Below, one piece after another: positions 45,157 to 54,325 of a stretch of 64,000 nucleotides of DNA. How positions within the stretch are numbered: position 1 is the first letter of the stretch; the number at the start of each line of letters is the position of its first letter. Under the pieces are notes generated by a model. That model had not been told where the DNA came from and did no database searches. It worked only from the letters and a program-made list of their open reading frames with translations. A program made the translations under genes and the position numbers. Source of the DNA: CAVPCZ01 sp963702445 (lineage in GTDB: Bacteria > Bacteroidota > Ignavibacteria > UBA10030 > UBA6906); the NCBI GenBank assembly GCA_963702445.1, contig CAVPCZ010000009.1, forward strand, positions 1 to 64,000, read 5' to 3'.

Positions 45157-46158
45157 GTGCCGGAAATTCTCTCCCAACAGGAAATCGACAGTCTGCTCTC
45201 GGGTATCTCGAGCGAGCAGCTGGAAGCCAGCGATCCACCCTCCGAAGCGCGGAAGGGGGACAAGGAAGCCATCACCTTCGACTTCCGTCTTCCCCACCGT
45301 CTTTCGAAGAATCAGCTCCGGACGTTTCAGGCCGTGCACGAGAATTTCGGTGAGACCTTCAGTTCCTATCTCGTTTCACGTCTGCAGACGACGGTGACAG
45401 TCAACGTCTCCTCGGTGGATCAGCTGTTCTACTCGGAGTTCGTCCTCTCGATCGCCAGTCCGAGCTCGCTGTATATCTTCCGGATCATGGAATCGGACGC
45501 GATGGGAGTTCTGGAGATCAGTCCCCAGCTGGTCCTTGCCATGGTGGAGCATTTGATGGGCGGTGTGGCGGAGGGGGACAAGAACGCACGGCTGATCACC
45601 AAGATCGAACAGAGCATCGTCAAAGGGATTGTGCAGCGTGCGCTCTCGGATATCCAGCGGGCGTGGAAGACGGTTGCCGAACTGACCTTCAAACTGGAAC
45701 GATACGAATCCGAAGGCGACTTCGTGCAAATTGCCCCTGCCAGCGAAATCGTCATGGTGGTGTCGTTCGAAGTGGTCGTGGGCACGCAGAAGTACCTGAT
45801 GAACCTCTGCTTTCCGACCTTCGCACTGGACGATGTATTGACCCGGTTGAATATGCAGTATTTCAGCGGCATGGGATTGGTGAAGGGTGGTGTGAGCGAG
45901 TGGGCGGAACCGATTTTCCGCCATCTCGGGACCACCAAAGTGCAGGCGACCGGCGTACTCGGTGAAACGGCACTCACGCTGGATGAACTCCTGCATCTTG
46001 AGCCGGGGGACATCATCCGGACGAACATTCCCATCACCAGCGAAGTCCAGGTGCAGATCGGCGGAAAGACGCGCATCTGGGGCCGTCCGGGGATCTCCAA
46101 GGGCAAGATGGCCGTGAAAGTGACGCGAACCTCAAAGGAACAGTCGACAGGAGAGTGA
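45157..46158 (+). CDS. fliM: Flagellar motor switch protein FliM
   Basis: This 333-residue protein starts at GTG 45157 with MPEILSQQEIDSLLSGI, the conserved CheY-P-binding peptide. The middle CheC-like domain has the FliM-type motif (VHENFGETFSSYLVSRLQTT, LSIASPSSLYIFRIMESDAM) and a SpoA domain closes the protein (LLHLEPGDIIRTNIPITSEV). It sits between fliL and fliN and connects CheY signalling to FliG. Confidence 0.95.
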   Translation: MPEILSQQEIDSLLSGISSEQLEASDPPSEARKGDKEAITFDFRLPHRLSKNQLRTFQAVHENFGETFSSYLVSRLQTTVTVNVSSVDQLFYSEFVLSIASPSSLYIFRIMESDAMGVLEISPQLVLAMVEHLMGGVAEGDKNARLITKIEQSIVKGIVQRALSDIQRAWKTVAELTFKLERYESEGDFVQIAPASEIVMVVSFEVVVGTQKYLMNLCFPTFALDDVLTRLNMQYFSGMGLVKGGVSEWAEPIFRHLGTTKVQATGVLGETALTLDELLHLEPGDIIRTNIPITSEVQVQIGGKTRIWGRPGISKGKMAVKVTRTSKEQSTGE

Positions 46159-46164
46159 AGCCGC

Positions 46165-46572
46165 ATGCAAGAATCCTCAGCTTCGGACACCAATACCCCG
46201 GCCGCAGGCGCACCTCTGCAGGTTGACACGGCCGGCGATCTCGCGCTGGAGGTGCAGAGTGCGCAATTTCAGTCCCTCGAACAGACTGCCGGCAGCGGAC
46301 CCGATAAGGACCGCAAGCTGGATCTCCTGATGGATCTGACGTTGCCGGTTGCCATCGAGCTGGGTCGAACCAACATGTTGATCCGGGACATTCTGGATCT
46401 CCAGCGGGGGTCGGTGGTGGAATTCGAGAAGCTCGCGAGCGAACCGGTGGATGTCCTGATTAACGGGAAGAAAATGGCCGAGGGGGAGGTTGTGGTCATT
46501 GAAAAACACTTCGGTATTCGCATCACGAATCTCGTTGATGCGGCGGACCGGGTGAAAGGTCTGGGGAAATAG
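46165..46572 (+). CDS. fliN: Flagellar motor switch protein FliN
   Basis: This 135-residue protein has a variable, negatively charged N-terminus (about 1-50) and a C-terminal SpoA domain: LLMDLTLPVAIELGRTNMLI, then DILDLQRGSVVEFEKLASEP, DVLINGKKMAEGEVVVIEKH and FGIRITNLVDA. It forms the lower C-ring with FliM. The N-terminal CheC phosphatase domain of the FliY variant is absent, consistent with the presence of cheZ. Confidence 0.95.
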   Translation: MQESSASDTNTPAAGAPLQVDTAGDLALEVQSAQFQSLEQTAGSGPDKDRKLDLLMDLTLPVAIELGRTNMLIRDILDLQRGSVVEFEKLASEPVDVLINGKKMAEGEVVVIEKHFGIRITNLVDAADRVKGLGK

Positions 46573-46575
46573 CCC

Positions 46576-46962
46576 ATGGAATGGGTCGTGGCGAAAATGG
46601 TCCTTTCACTCGGCGCAGTACTCCTGCTGATGTACGGCCTGGTCTATGTGCTGAAGCGCTTCGTGGCGCCGGGCGCCGCGGGCGCGCACCAGCAAATCTC
46701 CATCGACATTATCGGACGGCGGGCGCTGCAGCCGAAGAAGTCGGTGGTGGTCATGAAGGTCGCCGGCAAGGTTCTGGTGGTGGGCATGACGGAACACGGC
46801 ATGCAGACCCTTGCCGAACTGACGGAAGAGGACCTCCCGGCCGGGAATACGCAAGAAGACGGGACAGCGGTGCAGGCGCGCCCGGAGAGACTCTTTGCGT
46901 CGGTGCTGCAGAACACCCTCCAGTCGTGGAAAAAGCGGAACGGGGAGAGAGTACACGCATGA
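46576..46962 (+). CDS. fliO: Flagellar biosynthesis protein FliO
   Basis: This 128-residue membrane protein has one helix near the N-terminus (MVLSLGAVLLLMYGLVYVL), then the short conserved cytoplasmic part (ISIDIIGRRALQPKKSVVVM, KVAGKVLVVGMTEHGMQTL). It assists FliP pore assembly. Sequence conservation in the family is low, so position between fliN and fliP is part of the evidence. It overlaps fliP by ATGA. Confidence 0.88.
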   Translation: MEWVVAKMVLSLGAVLLLMYGLVYVLKRFVAPGAAGAHQQISIDIIGRRALQPKKSVVVMKVAGKVLVVGMTEHGMQTLAELTEEDLPAGNTQEDGTAVQARPERLFASVLQNTLQSWKKRNGERVHA

Positions 46963-47708
46963 AGATGCTTGTGGCGGTCATTATTCTCTGTCTGCTCTGC
47001 GCCGGAACGGTCATGGCGCAGGACAAGGTGTTGCCCCTCCCGAAGGTATCGATTGAAGTCGGCAAGTCCGCGAAACCGGAAGACGTTTCCGTTACCCTGC
47101 AGATTCTCTTCCTGATGACGATTCTTTCCCTTGCGCCCGCGATCCTGATTCTGACCACGGCGTTCACCCGGATTGTCGTCGTTCTGCATTTCCTCCGTCA
47201 GGCCATGGGAACCCAGCAGGTGCCGCCGTCGCAGGTGCTCATCGGGCTGGCCATGTTTCTGACCTTTTTTGTCATGGCGCCGACGTGGTCCCGCGTAAAC
47301 ACCGATGCACTCCAGCCCTACCTGGACAAGAAAATATCGCTGGAGCAGGCCTACGAAAAGGGGGTGGAGCCGGTGCGCGAGTTCATGCTGCGGCAGACCC
47401 GCGAAGAAGACCTCGCGCTGTTTGTCAAGCTTGCCAATGTGGACAAGCCGAAGAACCGCGATGATGTGCCCCTGCATGCGCTCATCCCGGCCTTCGCCAT
47501 CAGCGAACTGCGCATCGGGTTCCAGATCGGCTTTCTCCTGTTTATACCGTTTCTCGTGATCGACATGGTCATCTCGAGTATCCTCCTGTCCATGGGCATG
47601 ATGATGCTCCCCCCGGTGTTGATCTCGATGCCGTTCAAGATTCTCCTGTTCATTCTGGTGGATGGCTGGCACCTCATCGTGCGGTCGCTGCTGGAGAGTT
47701 TCCATTGA
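46959..47708 (+). CDS. fliP: Flagellar export gate protein FliP
   Basis: This 249-residue protein starts at ATG 46959, overlapping the fliO stop. A cleavable signal peptide (MKMLVAVIILCLLCAGTVMA) is followed by the conserved pore-protein sequence: FTRIVVVLHFLRQAMGTQQV, PPSQVLIGLAMFLTFFVMAP, LIPAFAISELRIGFQIGFLL and SMGMMMLPPVLISMPFKILL. Length and motifs are as in other FliP proteins. FliP, FliQ and FliR form the export pore in the MS ring. Confidence 0.95.
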   Translation: MKMLVAVIILCLLCAGTVMAQDKVLPLPKVSIEVGKSAKPEDVSVTLQILFLMTILSLAPAILILTTAFTRIVVVLHFLRQAMGTQQVPPSQVLIGLAMFLTFFVMAPTWSRVNTDALQPYLDKKISLEQAYEKGVEPVREFMLRQTREEDLALFVKLANVDKPKNRDDVPLHALIPAFAISELRIGFQIGFLLFIPFLVIDMVISSILLSMGMMMLPPVLISMPFKILLFILVDGWHLIVRSLLESFH

Positions 47709-47730
47709 TGGGAAGGAAAGGGGTGAGTGC

Positions 47731-48000
47731 ATGACCGAACAAATGGTGGTGTACCTTTTCCGCGAGGCGTTTTACACCACCCTGCTGGTGTCGGCCCCGA
47801 TGCTGGTGCTGTCGCTGGTGGTGGGTCTGGTGATCGCCGTCTTTCAGGCCGCCACGTCCATCCAGGAGATCACCCTGACATTCGTACCGAAGATCATTGC
47901 CGTGGCAATTGTTGCCGTATTGACCCTTCCGTGGATGATGGAGGTGATGGTGAGTTTTACCGTGAACGTGTTCAATCAGATTCCCGGGCTCGGACGCTGA
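47731..48000 (+). CDS. fliQ: Flagellar export gate protein FliQ
   Basis: This 89-residue protein has two hydrophobic helices; motifs LFREAFYTTLLVSAPMLVLS, GLVIAVFQAATSIQEITLTF and VPKIIAVAIVAVLTLPWMM are diagnostic. The start ATG 47731 has GGAAAGGGG upstream; the longer frame to 47662 runs inside fliP. It is the small pore subunit next to FliP and FliR. Confidence 0.95.
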   Translation: MTEQMVVYLFREAFYTTLLVSAPMLVLSLVVGLVIAVFQAATSIQEITLTFVPKIIAVAIVAVLTLPWMMEVMVSFTVNVFNQIPGLGR

Positions 48001-48003
48001 CCG

Positions 48004-48768
48004 ATGGAACTCTACGTCTTCCAGTTCGTGCTGTTTCTGATGCTGTTCCTGCGCACGACGTCCCTTATGGCGATGGCGCCGGTGTTCGGGCATGTCGCCG
48101 TGCCGGTACAGGTCAAGGTCGGACTGGGTGTCTTCATGGCGATTGTGCTGTATCCCGTGCTGGCGGGACGGACGCCGCACCTGGATCTGCAGCTTGCGCC
48201 GCTGGTCATCATGGGAGTGCAGGAAGTGCTGACAGGCTTGTTCATCGGCTTTGCGATGGGTCTGATCTTTTCCGGCGTGCGCGCGGCGGGCGAGCTGATC
48301 GGGTTCGATCTCGGCCTGTCCATTGCGAATGCCTTCGATCCCGAGACCGGGCCGAACAATATCATCGGCGGGTTTCTGTACCTCGTGGCCATGCTGGTGT
48401 TTCTTCTCGTGAACGGACATCATGTCGTGCTCCAGGGTCTCATACTCAGTTATGATGCGGTCCCGCTCAACGGGCTGGTCTTCGGCGTCGCCGCGGTCGA
48501 CAGGCTTGTGCGTCTGACGGGCCTGGTGTTTGTCGTCGGCGTGCAGTGCGCCGCTCCGGTGATTGTGGCGTCGTTTCTCGTGAATATCGCCCTTGCCATA
48601 CTCGCGCGGGTCGCACCGGCGGTGAATGTGTTTATCATCAGTTTTCCGGTGAAGATCGCCGTGGGTATGCTGGTCCTCATGACCGGCGCACCCTTCCTGG
48701 TCTTCGCCTTTAAAAAGCTTCTGGGGGGGTTTCAGGAGCAGGTGCTGCAGTTCGTGAGAGTACTCTAA
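48004..48768 (+). CDS. fliR: Flagellar export gate protein FliR
   Basis: This 254-residue polytopic protein with about six helices has the conserved segments FLRTTSLMAMAPVFGHVAVP, GFAMGLIFSGVRAAGELIGF, NIALAILARVAPAVNVFIIS and FPVKIAVGMLVLMTGAPF. The start ATG 48004 is three bases after fliQ. It is the FliR member of the export pore and a binding partner of FlhB, which follows after 4 bp. Confidence 0.94.
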   Translation: MELYVFQFVLFLMLFLRTTSLMAMAPVFGHVAVPVQVKVGLGVFMAIVLYPVLAGRTPHLDLQLAPLVIMGVQEVLTGLFIGFAMGLIFSGVRAAGELIGFDLGLSIANAFDPETGPNNIIGGFLYLVAMLVFLLVNGHHVVLQGLILSYDAVPLNGLVFGVAAVDRLVRLTGLVFVVGVQCAAPVIVASFLVNIALAILARVAPAVNVFIISFPVKIAVGMLVLMTGAPFLVFAFKKLLGGFQEQVLQFVRVL

Positions 48769-48772
48769 AGCC

Positions 48773-49858
48773 ATGGCCGAAGAATCCTATCAGGAAAAAA
48801 CCGAACCGGCGAGTGAGCGCAAGCGGGAAGAAGCCCGGGGGAAGGGGAAAGTCGTCCGCAGCGTGGAGCTGAACTCGGCGTTTGTGCTGCTGTTCGGATT
48901 GCTGGTCCTGTATTTCGGGAGCAACGCGCTGGTGTCCGGTCTGGCTTCGATTGCCAGGTCGGCCTTCACGAGATCGGGATCCCTGATGCTGACGCCGGAG
49001 AATGTGCATCACCTGGTAAGCAACGGTGTGATACACATCGGCGCCCTGATCGCCCCGATTGTGGCCGGCTTCCTGGTGATCGGGCTCGCAGCGGGATATC
49101 TGCAGGTGGGGTTCATGTTTTCACCGAAGGCGATGAAGCCGAGTTTCGAGAAAATCAACCCGCTGAACGGCATGAAAAAGCTGCTGCTGTCGCGGCGCTC
49201 CCTGGTGGAGCTTGCAAAGAGCATCATCAAGATCGTCGTTGTCGGGATGGTGGCCTGGTGGGCGCTTCAGGAAGTGCTTGTGGAGACACCCGTGCTCGTG
49301 GACAGCGATCCGGCCGGACTCCTGGGATTCATCGGCGGGGCGGGGTTCAGCATCGGATTGCGCACCGGGCTCGCGTTTCTGGTGCTGGCGGCGGTCGACT
49401 ACTTCTACCAGCGGTTTGAATTTGAAAAAGAGATGCGCATGAGCAAGGAAGAAGTCAAGGAAGAAACGAAATCCACCGAAGGCGATCCCCAGGTGAAGAG
49501 CCGGGTGCGCGGCATCCAGCGGCGCATCGCGTACCGCCGGATGATGCAGGACGTGCCCACAGCGGATGTCGTGGTGACCAACCCGACCCACCTTGCCGTG
49601 GCGCTCCGGTACGATGTGGAGGAGATGAACGCGCCGACCGTGGTGGCAAAAGGCGCCGATCTGGTGGCGCTCAGGATCAAGGAGATCGCTCTGGCGCACC
49701 GCGTACCGGTCGTGGAAGACCGGCCGCTGGCGCAGGCCCTCTACCGGTCCGTGGAGATCGGCGGGACCATTCCCGAAAAACTGTTCCAGGCCGTGGCGCA
49801 ATTGCTCGCCTACATCTACCGCCTGAGGCAGGGACAGCCGACATTGACGATGAATTGA
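48773..49858 (+). CDS. flhB: Flagellar export switch protein FlhB
   Basis: This 361-residue protein starts with a charged segment (EKTEPASERKREEARGKGKV) and has four membrane helices in residues about 30-215. A cytoplasmic domain follows with the autocleavage motif NPTH at 270-273 (VVTNPTHLAVALRYD), where cleavage after Asn switches export from rod/hook to filament substrates. The C-terminal end (VPVVEDRPLAQALYRSVEIG) is conserved. It is followed by flhA. Confidence 0.95.
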   Translation: MAEESYQEKTEPASERKREEARGKGKVVRSVELNSAFVLLFGLLVLYFGSNALVSGLASIARSAFTRSGSLMLTPENVHHLVSNGVIHIGALIAPIVAGFLVIGLAAGYLQVGFMFSPKAMKPSFEKINPLNGMKKLLLSRRSLVELAKSIIKIVVVGMVAWWALQEVLVETPVLVDSDPAGLLGFIGGAGFSIGLRTGLAFLVLAAVDYFYQRFEFEKEMRMSKEEVKEETKSTEGDPQVKSRVRGIQRRIAYRRMMQDVPTADVVVTNPTHLAVALRYDVEEMNAPTVVAKGADLVALRIKEIALAHRVPVVEDRPLAQALYRSVEIGGTIPEKLFQAVAQLLAYIYRLRQGQPTLTMN

Positions 49859-49862
49859 GCAC

Positions 49863-51959
49863 ATGGCCAGCACACGCATAACATCACCATCCGGAATGTT
49901 CGGGAGGCCCATGCGGATCCTCGGAGACAACAGCGACGTTGTGCTCGCCGTTGCGGTGATCCTCATCCTGGCGCTGTTGGTCATTCCCATACCGGCGATG
50001 TTCCTGGATGTGCTCCTGGCCGCAAATATCACCATGTCCATCCTGATCCTGATGGTGTCGATGTATCTGAGAAATCCCCTGGAGATCTCGGTGTTCCCGG
50101 GGTTGCTGCTGATCCTGACGATATTCCGGCTGGGCCTGAATGTCGCCTCCACGCGGTTGATTCTCGGAGAGGGGTATGCCGGTGAAGTGATTACCGCATT
50201 CGGATCGTTCGTCGTGAAGGGCAATTATGTCGTCGGCTTCATCATCTTCCTGATCCTGGTACTGATACAGTTTGTCGTGATCGTCAAGGGCGCCGGGCGC
50301 GTGTCCGAAGTGGCGGCCCGGTTCACTCTGGACGGCATGCCCGGCAAACAGATGGCGATCGACGCGGACATGAACGCCGGGATGATCACTGAAAAGGAAG
50401 CGCGCCAGCGCCGTGCGGAGATTTCCCGCGAGGCGGAGTTCTACGGTGCGATGGACGGTGCAAGCAAGTTCGTCAAAGGGGATGCCATCGCCGGGTTGCT
50501 GATAAACATCGTCAACATTCTGGGTGGTTTCATTATCGGCGTCGTACAAAAAGGGATGTCGTTCACGGACGCGCTTCAGACCTACACGCTGCTCACCGTG
50601 GGGGACGGCCTGGTGACGCAGATCCCGGCGTTGATCGTGGCGGTGTCATCGGGTATGATCGTGACCCGGAGTGCCGCCGGGAACGCGTTTGATCTCGAGA
50701 TCCGGTCGCAAATCTTCGGCCGTCCGAAAGCATTGCTCATCGCCTCGGGCGCCCTGTTCATGTTCGCGGTCGTGCCGGGTCTTCCGACGATTCCCTTCCT
50801 CGCGCTTTCGCTGGTTTCCGGGGGCGTCGGGTACGTGAAGATGCGCGACCAGAAGACCGCGGCCGGCGCGGAGATCGCTCCCCAGGCCACTGCCGCTCCA
50901 AAAGAGGAGCGCGTGGAGGACTACCTGCAGGTGGATCCGGTGGAGCTGGAGATCGGCTACGGTCTGATCTCGCTGGTGGACGAGGCGCGCGAAGGAGACC
51001 TGTTTGCACGCATCACCAATCTCCGCCGGCAGCTGGCCATTGATCTCGGGATCGTCATCCCGCCGGTGCGTGTCCGCGATAATCTCCAGCTCGATCCGAA
51101 CGAGTATGTCGTCAAGATCCGCGGAAATGTGGCGGCGGTCGGATCGCTGGTGATGGACCGGTGTCTTGCCATGAATCCCGGCACGGCGGACGGTGCCCTG
51201 ACGGGGACGGAGGTGCGCGAACCGGCGTTCGGACTCCCCGCGGTATGGATTAACGTGACGGATCGCGAACACGCGGAACTTCTCGGGTACACGGTGGTGG
51301 AGCCGTCGGCGGTTCTCTCCACGCATGTGCAGGAAGTGCTGCGGAAGAACGCGGACAAGATCCTGGGACGGCAGGACACCAAGAAGTTGATGGAAAATCT
51401 GAAGAAAGACTACCCGGCTGTCGTGGAGGAGCTTACCGTCGACCTTCTTCCCACCGGCACCATTCAGAAGGTGTTGCAGAACCTGTTGCGCGAGGGAATT
51501 CCGGTGCGTGACCTTGTCACCATTCTGGAAGCACTTGCGGATTACGCGCGCGTCACGAAGAATGTGGATGTCCTGACGGAGTATGTGCGGCATGCCCTGT
51601 CAGAGACCATTGCGCGGTTGTACGGCGACGTGAAGGGGGTGGTGCACGCGATCGCCATGGATCCACGGCTCGAACAGATGGTCACCGCCGCACTGCAGAA
51701 TCAACGGGAGAACAGCCCGAGTCTGGGTCTCTCGCCGCAGACGATTCAATCGATTCATGCAAGTCTCACGGCAAACAGCGAGCTGTGCCGGTTGCACGGG
51801 ACCACACCGATCGTGCTGTGTGCGGCCACCGTGCGTCCGTACTTCCACCGGCTGATCACCACCACGTTTCCCGACGTTGTTGTGCTGTCATTCACGGAGC
51901 TTCCGCCCGACACGGAAGTGGAGTTCGTAGGAAAACTCGAGGCAGACCATGCGGATTAA
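49863..51959 (+). CDS. flhA: Flagellar export gate protein FlhA
   Basis: This 698-residue FHIPEP-family protein has eight membrane helices in the first half with the signature NPLEISVFPGLLLILTIFRL and the conserved cytosolic loop (RFTLDGMPGKQMAIDADMNA, GMITEKEARQRRAEISREAE). The large cytoplasmic domain (from about 340) docks substrate-chaperone complexes. It is full length and without frameshift. It overlaps flhF by 11 bp. Confidence 0.96.
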   Translation: MASTRITSPSGMFGRPMRILGDNSDVVLAVAVILILALLVIPIPAMFLDVLLAANITMSILILMVSMYLRNPLEISVFPGLLLILTIFRLGLNVASTRLILGEGYAGEVITAFGSFVVKGNYVVGFIIFLILVLIQFVVIVKGAGRVSEVAARFTLDGMPGKQMAIDADMNAGMITEKEARQRRAEISREAEFYGAMDGASKFVKGDAIAGLLINIVNILGGFIIGVVQKGMSFTDALQTYTLLTVGDGLVTQIPALIVAVSSGMIVTRSAAGNAFDLEIRSQIFGRPKALLIASGALFMFAVVPGLPTIPFLALSLVSGGVGYVKMRDQKTAAGAEIAPQATAAPKEERVEDYLQVDPVELEIGYGLISLVDEAREGDLFARITNLRRQLAIDLGIVIPPVRVRDNLQLDPNEYVVKIRGNVAAVGSLVMDRCLAMNPGTADGALTGTEVREPAFGLPAVWINVTDREHAELLGYTVVEPSAVLSTHVQEVLRKNADKILGRQDTKKLMENLKKDYPAVVEELTVDLLPTGTIQKVLQNLLREGIPVRDLVTILEALADYARVTKNVDVLTEYVRHALSETIARLYGDVKGVVHAIAMDPRLEQMVTAALQNQRENSPSLGLSPQTIQSIHASLTANSELCRLHGTTPIVLCAATVRPYFHRLITTTFPDVVVLSFTELPPDTEVEFVGKLEADHAD

Positions 51960-53205
51960 AAAGTTCCAGGCGCACAGCCTGAAAGAGGCGACCGAGCAGA
52001 TGAAGCGCGATCTCGGGCCCGAAGCGATCATCATCAGCAGCCGGAAGGTGACCCGGGGAGGGCCGTTCAACCTGCTGGCCCGCGACATGTTCGAGGTGAC
52101 CGGAGCGATCGACGAAGTCGCTCCCGCGCCGCAGGGCACGTATCGCCGCCGTCCGGAATCGCCGGAATTCGCGCAGCATCTGGAACGGTCGAACGTGGAT
52201 CTTGAAGAACAGAGCACGCTGGCCAACCTGCGCCGCATTGCCGAGCAATACGGCCAGAGAGGGCGTGAAGAGCAGCATTCGCCCGGCGTATCCCGCCGTA
52301 CGGCCGAGGCCGGCAGCATGGTCGAACTCCGGACGGACATGGAGGACGTGAAGGGCACATTGCGGGCGATTGTCGATCAGCTCAAATACTCCCGGATGCC
52401 GGCCCTCCCTGATACCCTGCAGAAGGCGTACAGCAGACTCGTTCAGCATGACGTGGATGAACAGCTTGCCGCGGATCTCGTGCAGGGGGTCTATGCCAGC
52501 ACCAATCAGGATCACATCACCAACCGGCAGTATCTCGAAAAGCAGGTCATCGCCGCTCTTGCCGGGATCATTCCACCGGCCGCCGGCGCAAGACCGCGCA
52601 GAAAGAAGACGCGCATCGTGGTGCTTGTCGGACCGACAGGAGTCGGAAAGACAACGACGATCGCCAAACTCGCGGCCATCAATAAGCTGGTCAGCGGTCT
52701 GGATGTGGCGCTGATCTCCGCGGATACCTACCGGATCGGTGCGATCGAACAGCTGCGCACCTTCGCGGGCATCGCCGACATACCGATGGAAGTCGCGTAC
52801 AAGCCCGCTGAAGTGGCGCAGATGCTGCGCAAGTTCCGGAGCAAGGACATCGTGTTCTTTGATACCGTCGGCAGGAGTCAACGCTCGAAGAAGGACCTGC
52901 ATGACCTGGCAAAATTCGTTGCGGCGGCGGATCCGGACGAGACACATCTGGTTCTGAGCGCATCAACGAACATCAAGACGTCGGAAGACATCATCGATCA
53001 GTTCAAGGTGGTGAAGCCCAACCGGCTGATCTTCTCCAAGCTTGACGAGGCGGTGACCTACGGTCCGCTCCTCAGCATCATGCACCGGCATCATCTCCCG
53101 ATTTCGTACATCACGACGGGGCAGACGGTGCCGGACGATATCCGGACGGTGGACGCTGCACAGCTGGCGGCGATGGTCTATACGGGAGAAATGGCACATG
53201 CATGA
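51949..53205 (+). CDS. flhF: Flagellar placement GTPase FlhF
   Basis: This 418-residue SRP-type GTPase directs flagellar number and polar position. It has an N-terminal FlhF motif (MRIKKFQAHSLKEATEQMKR, GPEAIIISSRKV), a long variable linker (about 55-180), and an NG domain with P-loop 228-235 (GPTGVGKT), then ALISADTYRIGAIEQLRTFA, the G3 region DTVGRSQRSKKD and the SKLDEAVTYG motif. FlhF with FlhG downstream suggests a polar or otherwise localised flagellum. The start overlaps flhA by 11 bp. Confidence 0.94.
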   Translation: MRIKKFQAHSLKEATEQMKRDLGPEAIIISSRKVTRGGPFNLLARDMFEVTGAIDEVAPAPQGTYRRRPESPEFAQHLERSNVDLEEQSTLANLRRIAEQYGQRGREEQHSPGVSRRTAEAGSMVELRTDMEDVKGTLRAIVDQLKYSRMPALPDTLQKAYSRLVQHDVDEQLAADLVQGVYASTNQDHITNRQYLEKQVIAALAGIIPPAAGARPRRKKTRIVVLVGPTGVGKTTTIAKLAAINKLVSGLDVALISADTYRIGAIEQLRTFAGIADIPMEVAYKPAEVAQMLRKFRSKDIVFFDTVGRSQRSKKDLHDLAKFVAAADPDETHLVLSASTNIKTSEDIIDQFKVVKPNRLIFSKLDEAVTYGPLLSIMHRHHLPISYITTGQTVPDDIRTVDAAQLAAMVYTGEMAHA

Positions 53206-54037
53206 TCAGGCAACACGGATGCGGGAGATCGCCCGTCTGTATGCAGAATCCAACCGCCCGGTCAGGCCGTGCGTGCTCACCGTGACCAGCGGCAAGGGTG
53301 GGGTCGGCAAGAGCACGCTGGCGTTGAACCTTGCGATCGCTCTCGTGGATCTCGGGAAACGGGTTGTGCTGCTGGATGCGGATGCCAATCTCGCGGGACT
53401 CGATGTGATGGCGGGGATTTCGCCGCGATTCCGGCTCAGCCACGTGCTGAGAGGGGAGCGTGATCTCGAGGAGGTGATGGTGACACCCTATCCCGGCCTC
53501 CGGCTGGTGCCGGGAAGTTCCGGCGATACGGACTACCCCGGCCTCGAACCCGAACGGCAGCATGAACTGATCGGCGAGCTGACCTCTCTGGAGGAACGGA
53601 CGGATGTCCTCCTGATCGACACCGGCGCGGGCATCAATCCGGAGATCATCACGTACGCCGCCGCCGCGGACGCCACGCTGGTGGTCACCAGTATCGAGCC
53701 GACCGCGGTGATGGATGCCTACGCCATGATCAAGGTGCTCTCCCTCGAAGCACCCCTCCTTCCGGTCGAGGTTGTGGTGAACAGTGCACGGACTCCCCGG
53801 GAGGGCGAGGAGGCCTTCGGAAAGCTCCAGGCGGCTGTCAGGCATTTTCTGAAACGCGAGCTGCTCTGTGCGTCCATCGTGCCGCGTGACGACCGTGCCC
53901 GGGAAGCCGTGATACGCCAGGAACCCCTGGTGAAGGCGTTCCCGCGTTCGGCCGCCGCACTCTCGATACAGTCACTGGCACGCGTTGTCGTGCGCGATCA
54001 CCTGCAGGGATCGGTGAAACGGATGGTGGCCCTATGA
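53198..54037 (+). CDS. flhG: Flagellar number regulator FlhG (MinD/ParA-type ATPase)
   Basis: This 279-residue protein has the deviant Walker A KGGVGKS at 33-39 (VTSGKGGVGKSTLALNL), VVLLDADANLAGLDVMAGI, a Walker B-like VLLIDTGAGINPEIITYAAA and the ParA-type IEPTAVMDAYAMIKVL. FlhG antagonises FlhF and, in other species, FleQ-type sigma-54 activators. The start ATG 53198 overlaps flhF by 8 bp. A small membrane protein overlaps its end by 4 bp. Confidence 0.93.
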   Translation: MHDQATRMREIARLYAESNRPVRPCVLTVTSGKGGVGKSTLALNLAIALVDLGKRVVLLDADANLAGLDVMAGISPRFRLSHVLRGERDLEEVMVTPYPGLRLVPGSSGDTDYPGLEPERQHELIGELTSLEERTDVLLIDTGAGINPEIITYAAAADATLVVTSIEPTAVMDAYAMIKVLSLEAPLLPVEVVVNSARTPREGEEAFGKLQAAVRHFLKRELLCASIVPRDDRAREAVIRQEPLVKAFPRSAAALSIQSLARVVVRDHLQGSVKRMVAL

Positions 54038-54303
54038 CCAGGATCATGCTGCAGATCGGCACACTGGCCTTTTTTGTTTCTGCCGTGTTCTTCGGCAGCC
54101 AGGGACTCCCGCTGATGGATATCGTGACCCGGTCGTTCATCGTGTTCATCGCCGTCGTTGCCGGACAGGCGGTCCTCCTGATGGCGATGTCGGCCATGAA
54201 GAACAAGAAGTACGCCGGACAAGACCCGTCATCCGCGGCCGGTTCAGCAGAGGGCCCGGACGACACCCGGCAGGCGGATCAACGAACCCAGACAGCATCC
54301 TAG
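54034..54303 (+). CDS. Small two-helix membrane protein between flhG and fliA
   Basis: This 89-residue protein has two hydrophobic helices (MLQIGTLAFFVSAVFFGSQG and VTRSFIVFIAVVAGQAVLLM), followed by a polar, probably disordered tail rich in Ser, Asp, Gln and Thr. It overlaps flhG by ATGA and ends 22 bp before fliA. I do not recognise the family. Its tight position suggests a role in flagellar placement or FliA control, which is inference only. Confidence 0.6.
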   Translation: MTRIMLQIGTLAFFVSAVFFGSQGLPLMDIVTRSFIVFIAVVAGQAVLLMAMSAMKNKKYAGQDPSSAAGSAEGPDDTRQADQRTQTAS

Positions 54304-54325
54304 GCACGAAGGCCCTGACCAAGCC

